64,000 nucleotides of DNA, taken from the NCBI RefSeq assembly GCF_026676115.1, contig NZ_JAPONB010000001.1:62001-126000 (forward strand), read 5' to 3'. This DNA comes from Salinimicrobium sp. TH3. Its GTDB lineage: Bacteria > Bacteroidota > Bacteroidia > Flavobacteriales > Flavobacteriaceae. The first letter of the stretch is position 1. Every line of letters starts with the position of its first letter. Shown piece by piece: positions 9,129 to 17,504 of this stretch. The position numbers and the translations under genes are program-made. Below the pieces are notes generated by a model. That model did no database searches, was not told where the DNA came from, and saw only the letters and a list, made by a program, of their open reading frames with translations.

Positions 9129-10769
9129 ATGAAAAATAATATAATTAATATAACACTTTCGGTCTTCATGCTAGTATTTTATACCAGTTGCGTGGATGAT
9201 GACTTTGATTTCGGTGAACTTGCCAGTCCGACTAACCTTAGCGTTGAGACGCAGGTTGTTGGGCAGAGTGATGAAATGCCTTACGGGGATGGTTCAGGTC
9301 AGGTAGTTTTTGATGCATCGGCAGAGGGAGCTATGACCTATAAATATATTTTTGAAGATGGAAGTTCAAAAACTATTTCCGGTGGATCTTATACACATCA
9401 GTTTTCACAAACGGGAACAAATGTTTATACAGTAACTATTATTGCCTATGGGCCGGGAGGTACAGCCAGTTCAACGATGGCCGAAGTAGAAGTACTTGTG
9501 ACTTATGAGCCACCGGCAGAACTAATTGAAAAATTAGTTGGCAAGGAATGGCGTATAAAAGCTTCAGCTCCGGGGCATTTTGGATTAGGACCTGTAGGAG
9601 GTTCAATTCCGGTTGAATGGTATGGTGCAGGACCAAATGAGAAGGAAGGGACAGGAATGTACGATGACCGTTATATCTTTAGGGAAGATGGTACCTTCGT
9701 TCATATTGTTGATGCTACTAATGACGATCCAACTCAGGATCCGTCTGGAACAATTACTGGAAGGATTAATTTAGTTGATCAATTAGGTGCTAACGGAGGT
9801 ACAGTTGATGGAGCAGATGTTCTAAATGTTCCATTTACAGATTATACCGAAAGTTGGTCTATTTCTGCTCCGGGCGGTGTAGAAACGATCAATATTACAG
9901 GAATTGGCTTCATTGGCTATTACATTGGTGGAGATCACAGGTATCAAATTTTTGATCGCTCAGGAAGCAATGAATTGGTCCTAAGGTCTACAGATGGTAA
10001 TGGGGAATTTGACTGGTGGTTTGTACTTACTTCTGCACCTGAGGGAACTCAGGAGCCGGATGAATTCGAGAGCCAATACAATAACCTTGTTTGGGAACAG
10101 GATTTCGAATCTGGTTCCCTTGATACAGATATTTGGAACATTGAGACCGGTAACAACAATGGCTGGGGTAACAATGAAGATCAATATTATACAGGAGACA
10201 ATGTAACTGTAGAAGACGGGAATCTTATCATTACAGCCAAAGCCGAATCTGAAAGTGGCTTTGACTATACATCTGCCCGAATAACCACAAAAGACAATTT
10301 CGAATTTAAGTACGGAAGAGTTGAGGTAAGAGCAAAACTTCCGGGTGGTGGCGGAGTATGGCCTGCGATCTGGATGTTAGGTGCCAACTTTGATGAAGTG
10401 AGCTGGCCGGCCGCAGGAGAGATTGATATCATGGAATATGTAGGAAATGATCCAGGTGTAGTACTTTCAACTGTACATTACCCTGGAAACTCCGGTGGTA
10501 ATGGAATTTCAGGAAGCACAAATGTTGACAATCCTGAAACAGAATTTCATCTCTATTCTCTTGAATGGACGCCAGAGAAATTGTATTTCTTAGTTGATAA
10601 CGAGGTTTTTCATACGGTAGACAATACTGCCGATTTACCGTTTAATCAAGACTTCTTCCTTATTCTAAATGTAGCAATGGGAGGAAACCTTGGAGGGGAG
10701 ATAGATGCATCTTTTACAGAATCTTCCATGGTGATAGATTATATAAAGGTCTTCCAGGCCCAGGAGTAG
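9129..10769 (+). CDS. GH16 family endo-beta-1,3-glucanase (laminarinase-like) lipoprotein with PKD domain
   Basis: The 546-residue lipoprotein has lipobox YTSC. A PKD-like domain covers about 30-125. Residues 130-310 form a beta-rich domain of unknown family (begins LVGKEWRIKAS). The GH16 catalytic domain is at about 315-545. The GH16 signature GEIDIMEYVG gives E431 as nucleophile, D433 and E436 as acid/base. Aromatic motifs WPAIWMLG and SLEWTPEKLYFLVD are those of the laminarinase branch rather than agarases or carrageenases. Anchored in the outer membrane, it would make the first cuts in the polysaccharide. The gene lies 11 bp after the binding protein. Confidence 0.9.
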   Translation: MKNNIINITLSVFMLVFYTSCVDDDFDFGELASPTNLSVETQVVGQSDEMPYGDGSGQVVFDASAEGAMTYKYIFEDGSSKTISGGSYTHQFSQTGTNVYTVTIIAYGPGGTASSTMAEVEVLVTYEPPAELIEKLVGKEWRIKASAPGHFGLGPVGGSIPVEWYGAGPNEKEGTGMYDDRYIFREDGTFVHIVDATNDDPTQDPSGTITGRINLVDQLGANGGTVDGADVLNVPFTDYTESWSISAPGGVETINITGIGFIGYYIGGDHRYQIFDRSGSNELVLRSTDGNGEFDWWFVLTSAPEGTQEPDEFESQYNNLVWEQDFESGSLDTDIWNIETGNNNGWGNNEDQYYTGDNVTVEDGNLIITAKAESESGFDYTSARITTKDNFEFKYGRVEVRAKLPGGGGVWPAIWMLGANFDEVSWPAAGEIDIMEYVGNDPGVVLSTVHYPGNSGGNGISGSTNVDNPETEFHLYSLEWTPEKLYFLVDNEVFHTVDNTADLPFNQDFFLILNVAMGGNLGGEIDASFTESSMVIDYIKVFQAQE

Positions 10770-10792
10770 TTCATAGCCAAAATTTAATAATC

Positions 10793-10821
10793 TCCAGGGG
10801 GTACTAATTGTTCCCCCTGGA
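10793..10821 (+). terminator. Stem-loop between the GH16 and GH3 genes
   Basis: A 9-bp stem TCCAGGGGG/CCCCCTGGA (10793-10801 with 10813-10821) with an 11-nt loop lies between the two genes. There is only a short T-run after it. It may be a partial terminator or an mRNA-processing site that sets lower expression for the downstream genes. Confidence 0.5.
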
Positions 10822-10836
10822 CTTTAATTGCCTTAA

Positions 10837-13110
10837 ATGAAAAAATCAAATATAATTTTAGCGGCTCTAATTACTTGTTTTTCAGCAACAGCACAAAAAT
10901 CTGAAATTAAAAGTTCAATAGAGAATGTTGAATCAAAAGTAGATTCTGTTCTGTCGTTGATGACACTTGAAGAAAAGGTAGGTCAGCTGGTGCAGTACAA
11001 TGGTAGTTGGGATCTTACCGGCCCCGCTTCCGAACTTGGGAGTAAACAGAAGGAAGATAACCTGAAAAGAGGAATGGTAGGCTCTATGCTTAACGTTCTT
11101 TCTGTAGATGCTACGACCGAAGCCCAAAAACTGGTCATGGAAAATTCCCGTCTTAAGATTCCTCTTATGTTCGGGTACGATGTCATCCATGGATATAAAA
11201 CTATTTTCCCTGTGCCGCTTGGAGAAACGGCAAGCTGGGATCTTGAAGCCATGGAAGAAACGGCAAGAATAGCCGCTTTAGAATCTGTCGCTCATGGGGT
11301 GAACTGGACGTTCTCACCAATGATCGATATCTCAAAAGATGCTCGTTGGGGCAGGATCATGGAAGGCTCAGGAGAGGATCCTTATCTAACTTCGCTGGTT
11401 GCTATTGCCAAAATTAAAGGATACCAGGGAGACGATCTTGCAGATCCAAAAACCATAGCGGCAACTGCCAAACATTTTGCCGGGTATGGTTTTTCTGAAG
11501 CAGGTAGGGATTACAATACTGTTCACGTGGGGGAAAATGAACTTCATAATACCATTTTGCCACCATTCAAAGCGGCTGCAGATGCAGGAGTGGCAACTTT
11601 CATGAATTCTTTCAATGATTTAGATGGTACGCCCGCTACCGGTAGTAAAATGCTGCAAAGGGATATCCTTAAACAGGATTGGAACTGGGACGGTTTTGTA
11701 GTGTCAGATTGGGGCTCCATCACCGAAATGGTGAATCATGGGTTTGCCCGTGATAGAAAACACGCTGCCGAGATCGCCTTAAAAGCAGGTAGTGATATGG
11801 ATATGGAAGGCGGCGCTTATGAGTCGAGCCTGGTAGAATTGGTGAATGAAGGGAAAGTAGACGAAGCGTTGATAAATGATGCTGTAAAAAGAGTACTTCG
11901 GGTGAAATTTAAAATGGGACTTTTCGAAGATCCATATCGTTACTCAAATCCTGAGTTGGCTGCACAGCTAAACATGGAAGAACACAGACAGGTTGCAAGA
12001 GATGTGGCTAAAAAATCTATCGTTCTTCTTAAGAATGAAAAGAACCTTTTACCACTTTCTTCTTCAGTAAAGAATATTGCCGTGATTGGACCATTGGCAG
12101 ATGATAAGAACACCCCAATTGGTAACTGGCGTGCCCAGGGAGAAGCTAATTCTGCTGTCTCTATCCTTGAAGGTGTGAAAAATGCTGTTGGAAAAAATGT
12201 TAAGGTGACTTACGCTAAAGGAGCAGATCTTGGAGTAGGAGAGCGTAGCTTCCTGAAGCCCCTTGAGATCAATACTACCAATAAGTCTGGTTTTAAAGCA
12301 GCCGTTGATGCAGCTCGCAAAGCCGATCTTGTTATTCTTGCCCTTGGAGAAGATGCCTTCCAGAGTGGGGAAGGTAGAAGTCAGGTGAATATTGGACTGG
12401 CAGGAGTTCAAATGGAACTCATGAAGGAGATCTATGCAGTCAACAAAAACGTGGTTCTTGTGCTTCAAAACGGAAGGCCTTTGGAAATTTCCTGGGCTGC
12501 AGAAAATATTCCGGCTATCGTAGTTGCATGGCAGCTTGGTACCGAGAGCGGAAACGCTATTGCCGATGTGCTCTTCGGAAAATACAATCCTTCAGGAAAA
12601 CTTCCGGTTTCGTTCCCGAGAGCTGTTGGTCAGGAGCCGTTGTATTACAATCAGAAGATGACCGGGCGGCCAACCAACCCAACAGATGTGACTTATTCCG
12701 CTTATACAGATGAGGAAAAAACAGCCCTCTACCCATTTGGGTATGGTCTTAGCTATACCACCTTTAAGTATGGTGATATTAAATTGTCCTCTAATGAAAT
12801 GACTCAGGACGGATCTATTCAGGTCACTGTGCCGTTGACTAACGCCGGAAGTAAAGCCGGAAAAGAAGTGGTACAGCTGTATCTGCGAGATTTGGTTGCC
12901 AGCACTACAAGACCGGTTAAGGAATTAAAAGGATTTGAGTTGGTTGAGCTTCAGCCGGGAGAGACAAAAGAGATCACCTTTACAATCACTAATGATCTTT
13001 TGGAATTCTATAATGCCGAAAAGAAATGGACTTCAGAGCCGGGAGAATTTCAGGTAATGATTGGAGGAAATTCAATGGATCTTAAAACTGATAGCTTTCA
13101 ACTGAATTAA
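10837..13110 (+). CDS. bglX: GH3 family beta-glucosidase (BglX-like)
   Basis: The 757-residue protein has a Sec signal peptide ending near residue 20 (SATAQ), so it is periplasmic. The N-terminal GH3 barrel has KHFAGYG and the nucleophile motif VSDWGS, with D291 as the expected nucleophile. The C-terminal GH3 sandwich has LLKNEKNLLPL and GEDAFQSGEGRS. A fibronectin-III-like domain closes the protein (about 660-755, with GKEVVQLYLRD). It releases glucose from the oligosaccharides imported by SusCD. It lies between two GH16 genes in the same orientation. The gene symbol follows the general BglX architecture; the natural linkage specificity is inferred to be beta-1,3/1,6. Confidence 0.9.
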   Translation: MKKSNIILAALITCFSATAQKSEIKSSIENVESKVDSVLSLMTLEEKVGQLVQYNGSWDLTGPASELGSKQKEDNLKRGMVGSMLNVLSVDATTEAQKLVMENSRLKIPLMFGYDVIHGYKTIFPVPLGETASWDLEAMEETARIAALESVAHGVNWTFSPMIDISKDARWGRIMEGSGEDPYLTSLVAIAKIKGYQGDDLADPKTIAATAKHFAGYGFSEAGRDYNTVHVGENELHNTILPPFKAAADAGVATFMNSFNDLDGTPATGSKMLQRDILKQDWNWDGFVVSDWGSITEMVNHGFARDRKHAAEIALKAGSDMDMEGGAYESSLVELVNEGKVDEALINDAVKRVLRVKFKMGLFEDPYRYSNPELAAQLNMEEHRQVARDVAKKSIVLLKNEKNLLPLSSSVKNIAVIGPLADDKNTPIGNWRAQGEANSAVSILEGVKNAVGKNVKVTYAKGADLGVGERSFLKPLEINTTNKSGFKAAVDAARKADLVILALGEDAFQSGEGRSQVNIGLAGVQMELMKEIYAVNKNVVLVLQNGRPLEISWAAENIPAIVVAWQLGTESGNAIADVLFGKYNPSGKLPVSFPRAVGQEPLYYNQKMTGRPTNPTDVTYSAYTDEEKTALYPFGYGLSYTTFKYGDIKLSSNEMTQDGSIQVTVPLTNAGSKAGKEVVQLYLRDLVASTTRPVKELKGFELVELQPGETKEITFTITNDLLEFYNAEKKWTSEPGEFQVMIGGNSMDLKTDSFQLN

Positions 13111-13112
13111 AT

Positions 13113-13152
13113 AAAGAAGGGTTCCAAAAAAGATATTTTTTGACCCTTCTTT
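13113..13152 (+). terminator. Intrinsic terminator-like hairpin after the GH3 gene
   Basis: AAAGAAGGGT (13113-13122) pairs with ACCCTTCTTT (13143-13152), with a second A6/T6 stem inside. It ends in a T-run and sits just before the next start codon, so it may reduce but not abolish read-through into the second GH16 gene. Confidence 0.7.
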
Positions 13153-13175
13153 TTGATATCAAAAAAATGATGAAC

Positions 13176-14042
13176 ATGAAAAAATTAAGTAGAAATATAT
13201 TTCTGGGGCTTTTGTTTCCTGCGGCCGGTGGTGTTTTTGCACAGGATCTTCCTGTAAAGACAGAAACAGATACCATCTTTTTTGAAGATTTCTCCGGACG
13301 TTCTCTTGATCGTGAGAAATGGAACGTTATGGGGACCGACTTTTGGGTGAACAACGAGCAGCAGATCTATGTGGATACTTCTGCAACAGTTTACACCGTA
13401 AGTGGTGCCGACGCTAAGGGAGTTGAAAATGCACTTGTTCTTAAAGCGCATTACAGTCCAAATTATATAAACTATAAGGGGAACGATTTCGATTTTATCT
13501 CTGGAAGGATCAATACCAGGGATAAAGTGATGTTTACCTATGGGACTGCCGCTGCCAGGATGAAATTACCTGAAGGTGCCGGCTATTGGCCAGCCTTCTG
13601 GGCACTTGGAGGCGGTGATTGGCCTGCAACAGGTGAAATAGATATCATGGAATATGTGGGAGAGACAGATTGGATAGGGGTGGCCCTGCACGGTCCCGGC
13701 TATTCCGGAGAAACTCCGCTAGTCAACAAGTATTTCTTTCCGGAAGGGGAAGATGTGACCGATTGGCATGTATACTCGGTAGACTGGACTCCTGAAGGTT
13801 TTGACTTCAAAGTTGACGGCAGGTTGATTTATCGCGTCACAAAACCTATGGTAGAGAACTATGGAAAGTGGGCGTTCGATAATCCTAAATTCCTTATTCT
13901 AAACCTCGCTCTTGGAGGTGCTTATCCTTACAAGACCAATGGTGTGGAAGAACCTTATAATGGACTTCCCGCTTCAACGGTAGAACTTATCAAAGAAGGA
14001 AAAGCAGAAGTGCTGGTAGACTGGGTGTTGATAACCCAATAG
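13176..14042 (+). CDS. Second GH16 family glucanase, secreted
   Basis: The frame has ATG codons at 13167, 13170 and 13176. I chose 13176 because MKKLSRN begins a normal signal peptide (about 23 residues, cleaved at FAQ/D), and the longer starts lie against the upstream hairpin. The 288-residue protein is one GH16 domain. GEIDIMEYVG gives E154 as nucleophile and E159 as acid/base, with WPAFWALGG upstream. Unlike the first GH16 it has no lipobox and no accessory domain, so it is probably periplasmic. It would cut imported oligomers, or a differently branched substrate, together with the GH3 enzyme. It is the last gene of the PUL. Confidence 0.9.
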   Translation: MKKLSRNIFLGLLFPAAGGVFAQDLPVKTETDTIFFEDFSGRSLDREKWNVMGTDFWVNNEQQIYVDTSATVYTVSGADAKGVENALVLKAHYSPNYINYKGNDFDFISGRINTRDKVMFTYGTAAARMKLPEGAGYWPAFWALGGGDWPATGEIDIMEYVGETDWIGVALHGPGYSGETPLVNKYFFPEGEDVTDWHVYSVDWTPEGFDFKVDGRLIYRVTKPMVENYGKWAFDNPKFLILNLALGGAYPYKTNGVEEPYNGLPASTVELIKEGKAEVLVDWVLITQ

Positions 14043-14058
14043 AAGTAAAGAATTAGCC

Positions 14059-14099
14059 AAAGATCCCCTTCAAAAATGTCATTTTTGAAGGGGATCTTT
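14059..14099. terminator. Long perfect palindrome terminating the PUL
   Basis: A 20-bp arm beginning AAAGATCCCCTTCAAAAATG (14059-14078) is followed by one T and its exact reverse complement (14080-14099), flanked by a T-run. This is a strong terminator for the second GH16 gene and could work on both strands. Its tip contains the AAAAATGnCATTTTT palindrome found elsewhere in the window. Confidence 0.85.
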
Positions 14100-14192
14100 T
14101 ATTTCAACCATTTCAGGGTTCCAAACTCTGAAAGGGTTTATTCAACAAAGTCTTGGCTCTTGATTCTTGCAGCGAAGCGGTCTTAGGTCTTT

Positions 14193-14642
14193 TTAATTCA
14201 GATTCCTCCTTTCAATAAAGAAACGCTTCAAAAGTTCTGAGGCTTCTTCCTCTAAAATGCCATTTTTAACCTTCGTCTTTGGGTGCAGTTTTCCTCCCAT
14301 TCTTCTGTAGCCTCTTTCTGGATCTGAGGCTGCAAAAACCAGGTTAGAGATCTGGCTCCAATACAATGCCCCGGCGCACATTTGGCATGGCTCCAGGGTG
14401 ACATACATGGTACAGTCGATGAGGTATTTTCCGCCAAGGAAATTTGCGGCAGAGGTAATGGCCTGCATTTCGGCGTGGGCGGTAACATCATTAAGAAGTT
14501 CTGTAAGGTTATGGCCACGGGCGATGATTTGTTGTCTCGCCACGATCACTACACCTACAGGGATTTCCCCTTTCTCATAAGCTTGCTTCGCCTCCTCTAA
14601 AGCCTTCCGCATAAAATAGCTGTCGTCAAAAATTAATTGCAT
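14193..14642 (-). CDS. tadA: tRNA-specific adenosine deaminase
   Basis: TadA converts A34 to inosine in the wobble position of tRNA-Arg(ACG). The 149-residue protein has the deaminase zinc site: HAEMQAI (His ligand and catalytic Glu) and PCQMCAGALYW (two Cys ligands). The longer open frame starts at 14687, but the family N-terminus (FDDSYFMRKALEEA) begins at the ATG at 14642, which I use. A -7 element is only 3 nt upstream of that ATG. The gene is divergent from dxs with 38 bp between start codons. Confidence 0.92.
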   Translation of the reverse strand: MQLIFDDSYFMRKALEEAKQAYEKGEIPVGVVIVARQQIIARGHNLTELLNDVTAHAEMQAITSAANFLGGKYLIDCTMYVTLEPCQMCAGALYWSQISNLVFAASDPERGYRRMGGKLHPKTKVKNGILEEEASELLKRFFIERRNLN

Positions 14643-14645
14643 ATT

Positions 14646-14653
14646 CAAAAATA
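14646..14653 (-). promoter_or_regulatory. -7 promoter element of tadA
   Basis: TATTTTTG on the minus strand fits the Bacteroidota TAnnTTTG consensus. It ends 3 nt before the tadA ATG, which implies a leaderless or nearly leaderless mRNA. Confidence 0.55.
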
Positions 14654-14666
14654 CAATTTCAAAATG

Positions 14667-14674
14667 TACCTTTG
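14667..14674 (+). promoter_or_regulatory. -7 promoter element of dxs
   Basis: TACCTTTG matches TAnnTTTG and lies 6 nt before the dxs ATG, so the transcript should have almost no 5' leader. It is only 13 bp from the oppositely directed tadA element. Confidence 0.6.
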
Positions 14675-14680
14675 CACAAC

Positions 14681-16462
14681 ATGTCAAAAACTCTTCTCGA
14701 TACTATTAATTCTCCTGCAGATCTGCGGAAAATTGCCCCCGAAAAGCTTCCGCAACTGGCGGCAGAATTACGGAAATTCATTATTGACATCGTGGCCACC
14801 AAAGAAGGTCACCTGGGTGCCAGCCTTGGGGTTGTAGAACTAACAATAGTACTCCATTACGTTTTTAATACGCCGAAAGATCTCCTTGTGTGGGATGTAG
14901 GACATCAAGCCTACGGGCACAAGATCCTTACCGGAAGAAGAGATTCTTTTCACACTAACAGGCAGCTGGACGGTATTAGCGGATTTCCTAAGAGAAGCGA
15001 AAGCGAATATGACACTTTTGGAGTGGGACATTCTTCAACTTCTATTTCGGCTGCTCTTGGAATGGCCCTGGCTTCCAGTTTAAAAGGAGATTTTAAGAAA
15101 CAACATATAGCTGTTATAGGAGACGCATCCATCGCGAGCGGGATGGCTTTTGAAGGCCTTAATCATGCCGGGGTGACCAATGCAAATCTGCTGATTATCT
15201 TAAACGATAATGCAATAGGAATTGATCCAAGTGTGGGAGCCTTAAAAAATTATCTTACCAAAGCCAGGGTTGGATATAAGCCGAAGCAGAGTAACATTAT
15301 TGAAGCCCTCAATTTCAAATATTTTGGTCCTGTGGATGGTCACGATCTGCAGAGTCTCACGAGTACCCTGGAGATGCTTAAAGAGATTGAAGGTCCAAAG
15401 TTCCTTCACGTGATCACCAGGAAAGGGAAAGGGCTTAAAAAAGCGGAAGAAGACCAGGTGAAGTATCATGCGCCGGGAAAATTCCTTCCCGATACAGGGG
15501 AATTGCTTCCATATGAAACAAATGGATTGCCACTCAAATTTCAGGATGTTTTTGGATTTACCCTGGTTGAGTTGGCAGAAAAGAATGAGAAAATTATAGG
15601 GATCACCCCTGCAATGCCAACGGGAAGTTCTCTCAAATACATGATGCAGGCTTTTCCCGACAGGGCTTTTGATGTGGGTATAGCCGAGCAGCATGCAGTA
15701 ACGCTTGCAGCGGGAATGGCCACGCAAGGATTTACCGTTTTTTGCGCCATTTATTCCACATTTTTGCAAAGAGCCTATGACCAGGTGATACACGATGTGG
15801 CACTTCAGGATTTGCCGGTGATCTTTTGTCTTGACAGGGCAGGTTTGGTAGGGGAAGATGGTGCAACACATCACGGTGCTTTTGACATTGCTTACTTAAG
15901 AGCTATCCCCAATATGATGATCTTCGCACCTTTTGATGAGGTGGAACTTCGAAATATGCTTTACACAACGCAAAACCATAAACTGGCTCATCCAATGGCA
16001 ATTCGTTACCCGAGAGGAAGAGGTTTTGTAAAAGACTGGAAGATGCCTTTCGAAGAAATTCCTTTTGGAAGAGGCAGGAAGTTAAAAGAAGGTAGTTCTA
16101 TTGCCGTTCTTAGCTTTGGTACTTTGGGGAAGAATGTAGTGAAAGCCATTCAAAGTCTGGAAAACCCGGTAGAAATTGGACATTACGATATGCGCTTTAT
16201 AAAACCCCTGGACGAAGAGCTTTTACACGAGATCTTTTCCAGTTATAGATACATTGTTACTGTTGAAGATGGGGTAATAAAAGGCGGTGCAGGTTCGGCT
16301 GTTATGGAATTTGCCCAGGCAAATCAGTATTACCTTCCAATCACAGCCTTAGGATTGCCAGATAAGTTTATCGACCATGGAAAATTGGATGAATTGCAAG
16401 AAATAGCAAAAATTGACGTTGAGAGTATTAGAGAATGTCTTTACAGCCTGCTTAAAAAATAG
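14681..16462 (+). CDS. dxs: 1-deoxy-D-xylulose-5-phosphate synthase
   Basis: DXS condenses pyruvate and glyceraldehyde-3-phosphate, the first step of the MEP isoprenoid pathway, using thiamine diphosphate. The 593-residue protein has the family landmarks: DVGHQAYGHKILTGR, GVGHSSTSISAALGMA, the cofactor-binding GDASIASGMAFEGLNHAG with NDNAIGIDPS, IAEQHAVTLAAGMA with the catalytic Glu, and DRAGLVGEDGATHHGAFD. An upstream in-frame TTG (14672) overlaps the -7 element, so the ATG at 14681 is the better start. It is followed within 10 bp by a DUF3078 gene. Confidence 0.95.
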   Translation: MSKTLLDTINSPADLRKIAPEKLPQLAAELRKFIIDIVATKEGHLGASLGVVELTIVLHYVFNTPKDLLVWDVGHQAYGHKILTGRRDSFHTNRQLDGISGFPKRSESEYDTFGVGHSSTSISAALGMALASSLKGDFKKQHIAVIGDASIASGMAFEGLNHAGVTNANLLIILNDNAIGIDPSVGALKNYLTKARVGYKPKQSNIIEALNFKYFGPVDGHDLQSLTSTLEMLKEIEGPKFLHVITRKGKGLKKAEEDQVKYHAPGKFLPDTGELLPYETNGLPLKFQDVFGFTLVELAEKNEKIIGITPAMPTGSSLKYMMQAFPDRAFDVGIAEQHAVTLAAGMATQGFTVFCAIYSTFLQRAYDQVIHDVALQDLPVIFCLDRAGLVGEDGATHHGAFDIAYLRAIPNMMIFAPFDEVELRNMLYTTQNHKLAHPMAIRYPRGRGFVKDWKMPFEEIPFGRGRKLKEGSSIAVLSFGTLGKNVVKAIQSLENPVEIGHYDMRFIKPLDEELLHEIFSSYRYIVTVEDGVIKGGAGSAVMEFAQANQYYLPITALGLPDKFIDHGKLDELQEIAKIDVESIRECLYSLLKK

Positions 16463-16472
16463 AAATTGCCTA

Positions 16473-17504
16473 ATGCATAAGTTCCTCCTTTGCCTCCTTT
16501 TCCTTTTTACAACCACTTTTAGCTTCGGAAGAGGGATAATTGTTACCACAGCAGTTGATACTACAAAAATTGATACTACAAAAATTGACACCACAGTAGT
16601 TGATACCACAGTGGTTGATACTACCAAGGTTGTAAACGAAAAGATCAATTACTGGGAGGAAACCAACAAGGTAGGGATCAACCTTAGTGAAGTGGCTTTT
16701 ATCAACTGGAATTCGGGTGGAAATAATTCCTTTTCTGCATTAATGCATGGACTTGTGGGCAGGAAATACAAGAAAGAACTTTTGAACTGGAATTCAACTC
16801 TCGTAATTAAATATGGATTCAATGCGCAGGAAGGAAGGGAGCTCCGGAAGACCGAGGATAATCTTGAGATCAATTCAAACTTTGGGTATCGCCGGGATTC
16901 AATTTCCAACTGGTATTATTCGGCTAAATTTAATTTCACCACCCAGCTCACATATGGATATCGATATCCAAATACCGAAGCACCCATTTCGAAATTCATG
17001 GCTCCCGGTTATGCCTTTTTGGGGGTTGGAACCGAATATTCTTCTCCCAAAGAAGATCTCACTGTTTACATTTCCCCGGTGACCCAAAAATCTACTTTTG
17101 TGCTGGACCAACGGCTTGCCAATGAAGGAATGTTTGGGGTAACCCCTGCCATTAGAGACGAGGAGGGGAATATTTTAAAAGACGGGGAAAGGGTGAGGAC
17201 CCAACTTGGTTTCCTGGTGAGTAGTGAATTTTCCAAAAATATCTTTGAAAATATTGCGCTCAACAATAATTTAAGGTTGTATTCTGATTATCTCAATAAA
17301 TTCGGGAACATTGATATCGACTGGGAACTTAATCTCGACCTGCAGGTAAATGATTATGTAAAAGCAAATGTTGGTTCACATTTAAAATACGACGACGATG
17401 TCAAGTTTAAACAGGATTTGGACGGAGATGGGGAACTGGAAACCGGAGGACCTAAGGTACAGTTTAAACAACTTCTTGGAGTAGGAGTGGTTTACTCCTT
17501 TTAA
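16473..17504 (+). CDS. DUF3078 family secreted/outer-membrane protein
   Basis: The open frame begins inside dxs, but the ATG at 16473 starts a clear signal peptide (MHKFLLCLLFLF, end near residue 24). After it comes a low-complexity stretch of repeated D-T-T units encoded by five 15-bp tandem repeats. Then comes the DUF3078 region (NYWEETNKVGINLSEVAF and WNSGGNNSFSALMHG), with alternating strands that suggest a small outer-membrane barrel. The 343-residue protein ends in VVYSF, a typical barrel C-terminus. The function of DUF3078 is unknown. It lies 10 bp after dxs and converges with the next gene, the two stop codons overlapping in TTAA. Confidence 0.8.
   Translation: MHKFLLCLLFLFTTTFSFGRGIIVTTAVDTTKIDTTKIDTTVVDTTVVDTTKVVNEKINYWEETNKVGINLSEVAFINWNSGGNNSFSALMHGLVGRKYKKELLNWNSTLVIKYGFNAQEGRELRKTEDNLEINSNFGYRRDSISNWYYSAKFNFTTQLTYGYRYPNTEAPISKFMAPGYAFLGVGTEYSSPKEDLTVYISPVTQKSTFVLDQRLANEGMFGVTPAIRDEEGNILKDGERVRTQLGFLVSSEFSKNIFENIALNNNLRLYSDYLNKFGNIDIDWELNLDLQVNDYVKANVGSHLKYDDDVKFKQDLDGDGELETGGPKVQFKQLLGVGVVYSF
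16555..16629 (+). repeat. Five 15-bp tandem repeats inside the DUF3078 gene
   Basis: Units such as TTGATACTACAAAAA, TTGACACCACAGTAG and TTGATACTACCAAGG repeat five times in frame and encode DTT(K/V)(I/V). Because the unit is 15 bp, slippage would change length by five residues without breaking the frame. Confidence 0.9.

Noticed and set aside
13140-13166. Earlier TTG start for the second GH16 gene
   Set aside because: It lies inside the upstream hairpin and would spoil the signal peptide; the ATG at 13176 is better.
15242-15874. 210-codon minus-strand ORF inside dxs
   Set aside because: Long but fully antisense to the conserved DXS catalytic region; no family pattern.
16555-16629. Possible CRISPR-like array
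   Set aside because: The 15-bp units have no spacers and lie in frame in a coding gene; no cas genes or repeat-spacer arrays are seen in the window.
16349-16648. 99-codon antisense ORF with VVS repeats
   Set aside because: Its repeats are the reverse reading of the DTT tandem repeats in the DUF3078 gene; it is a shadow.
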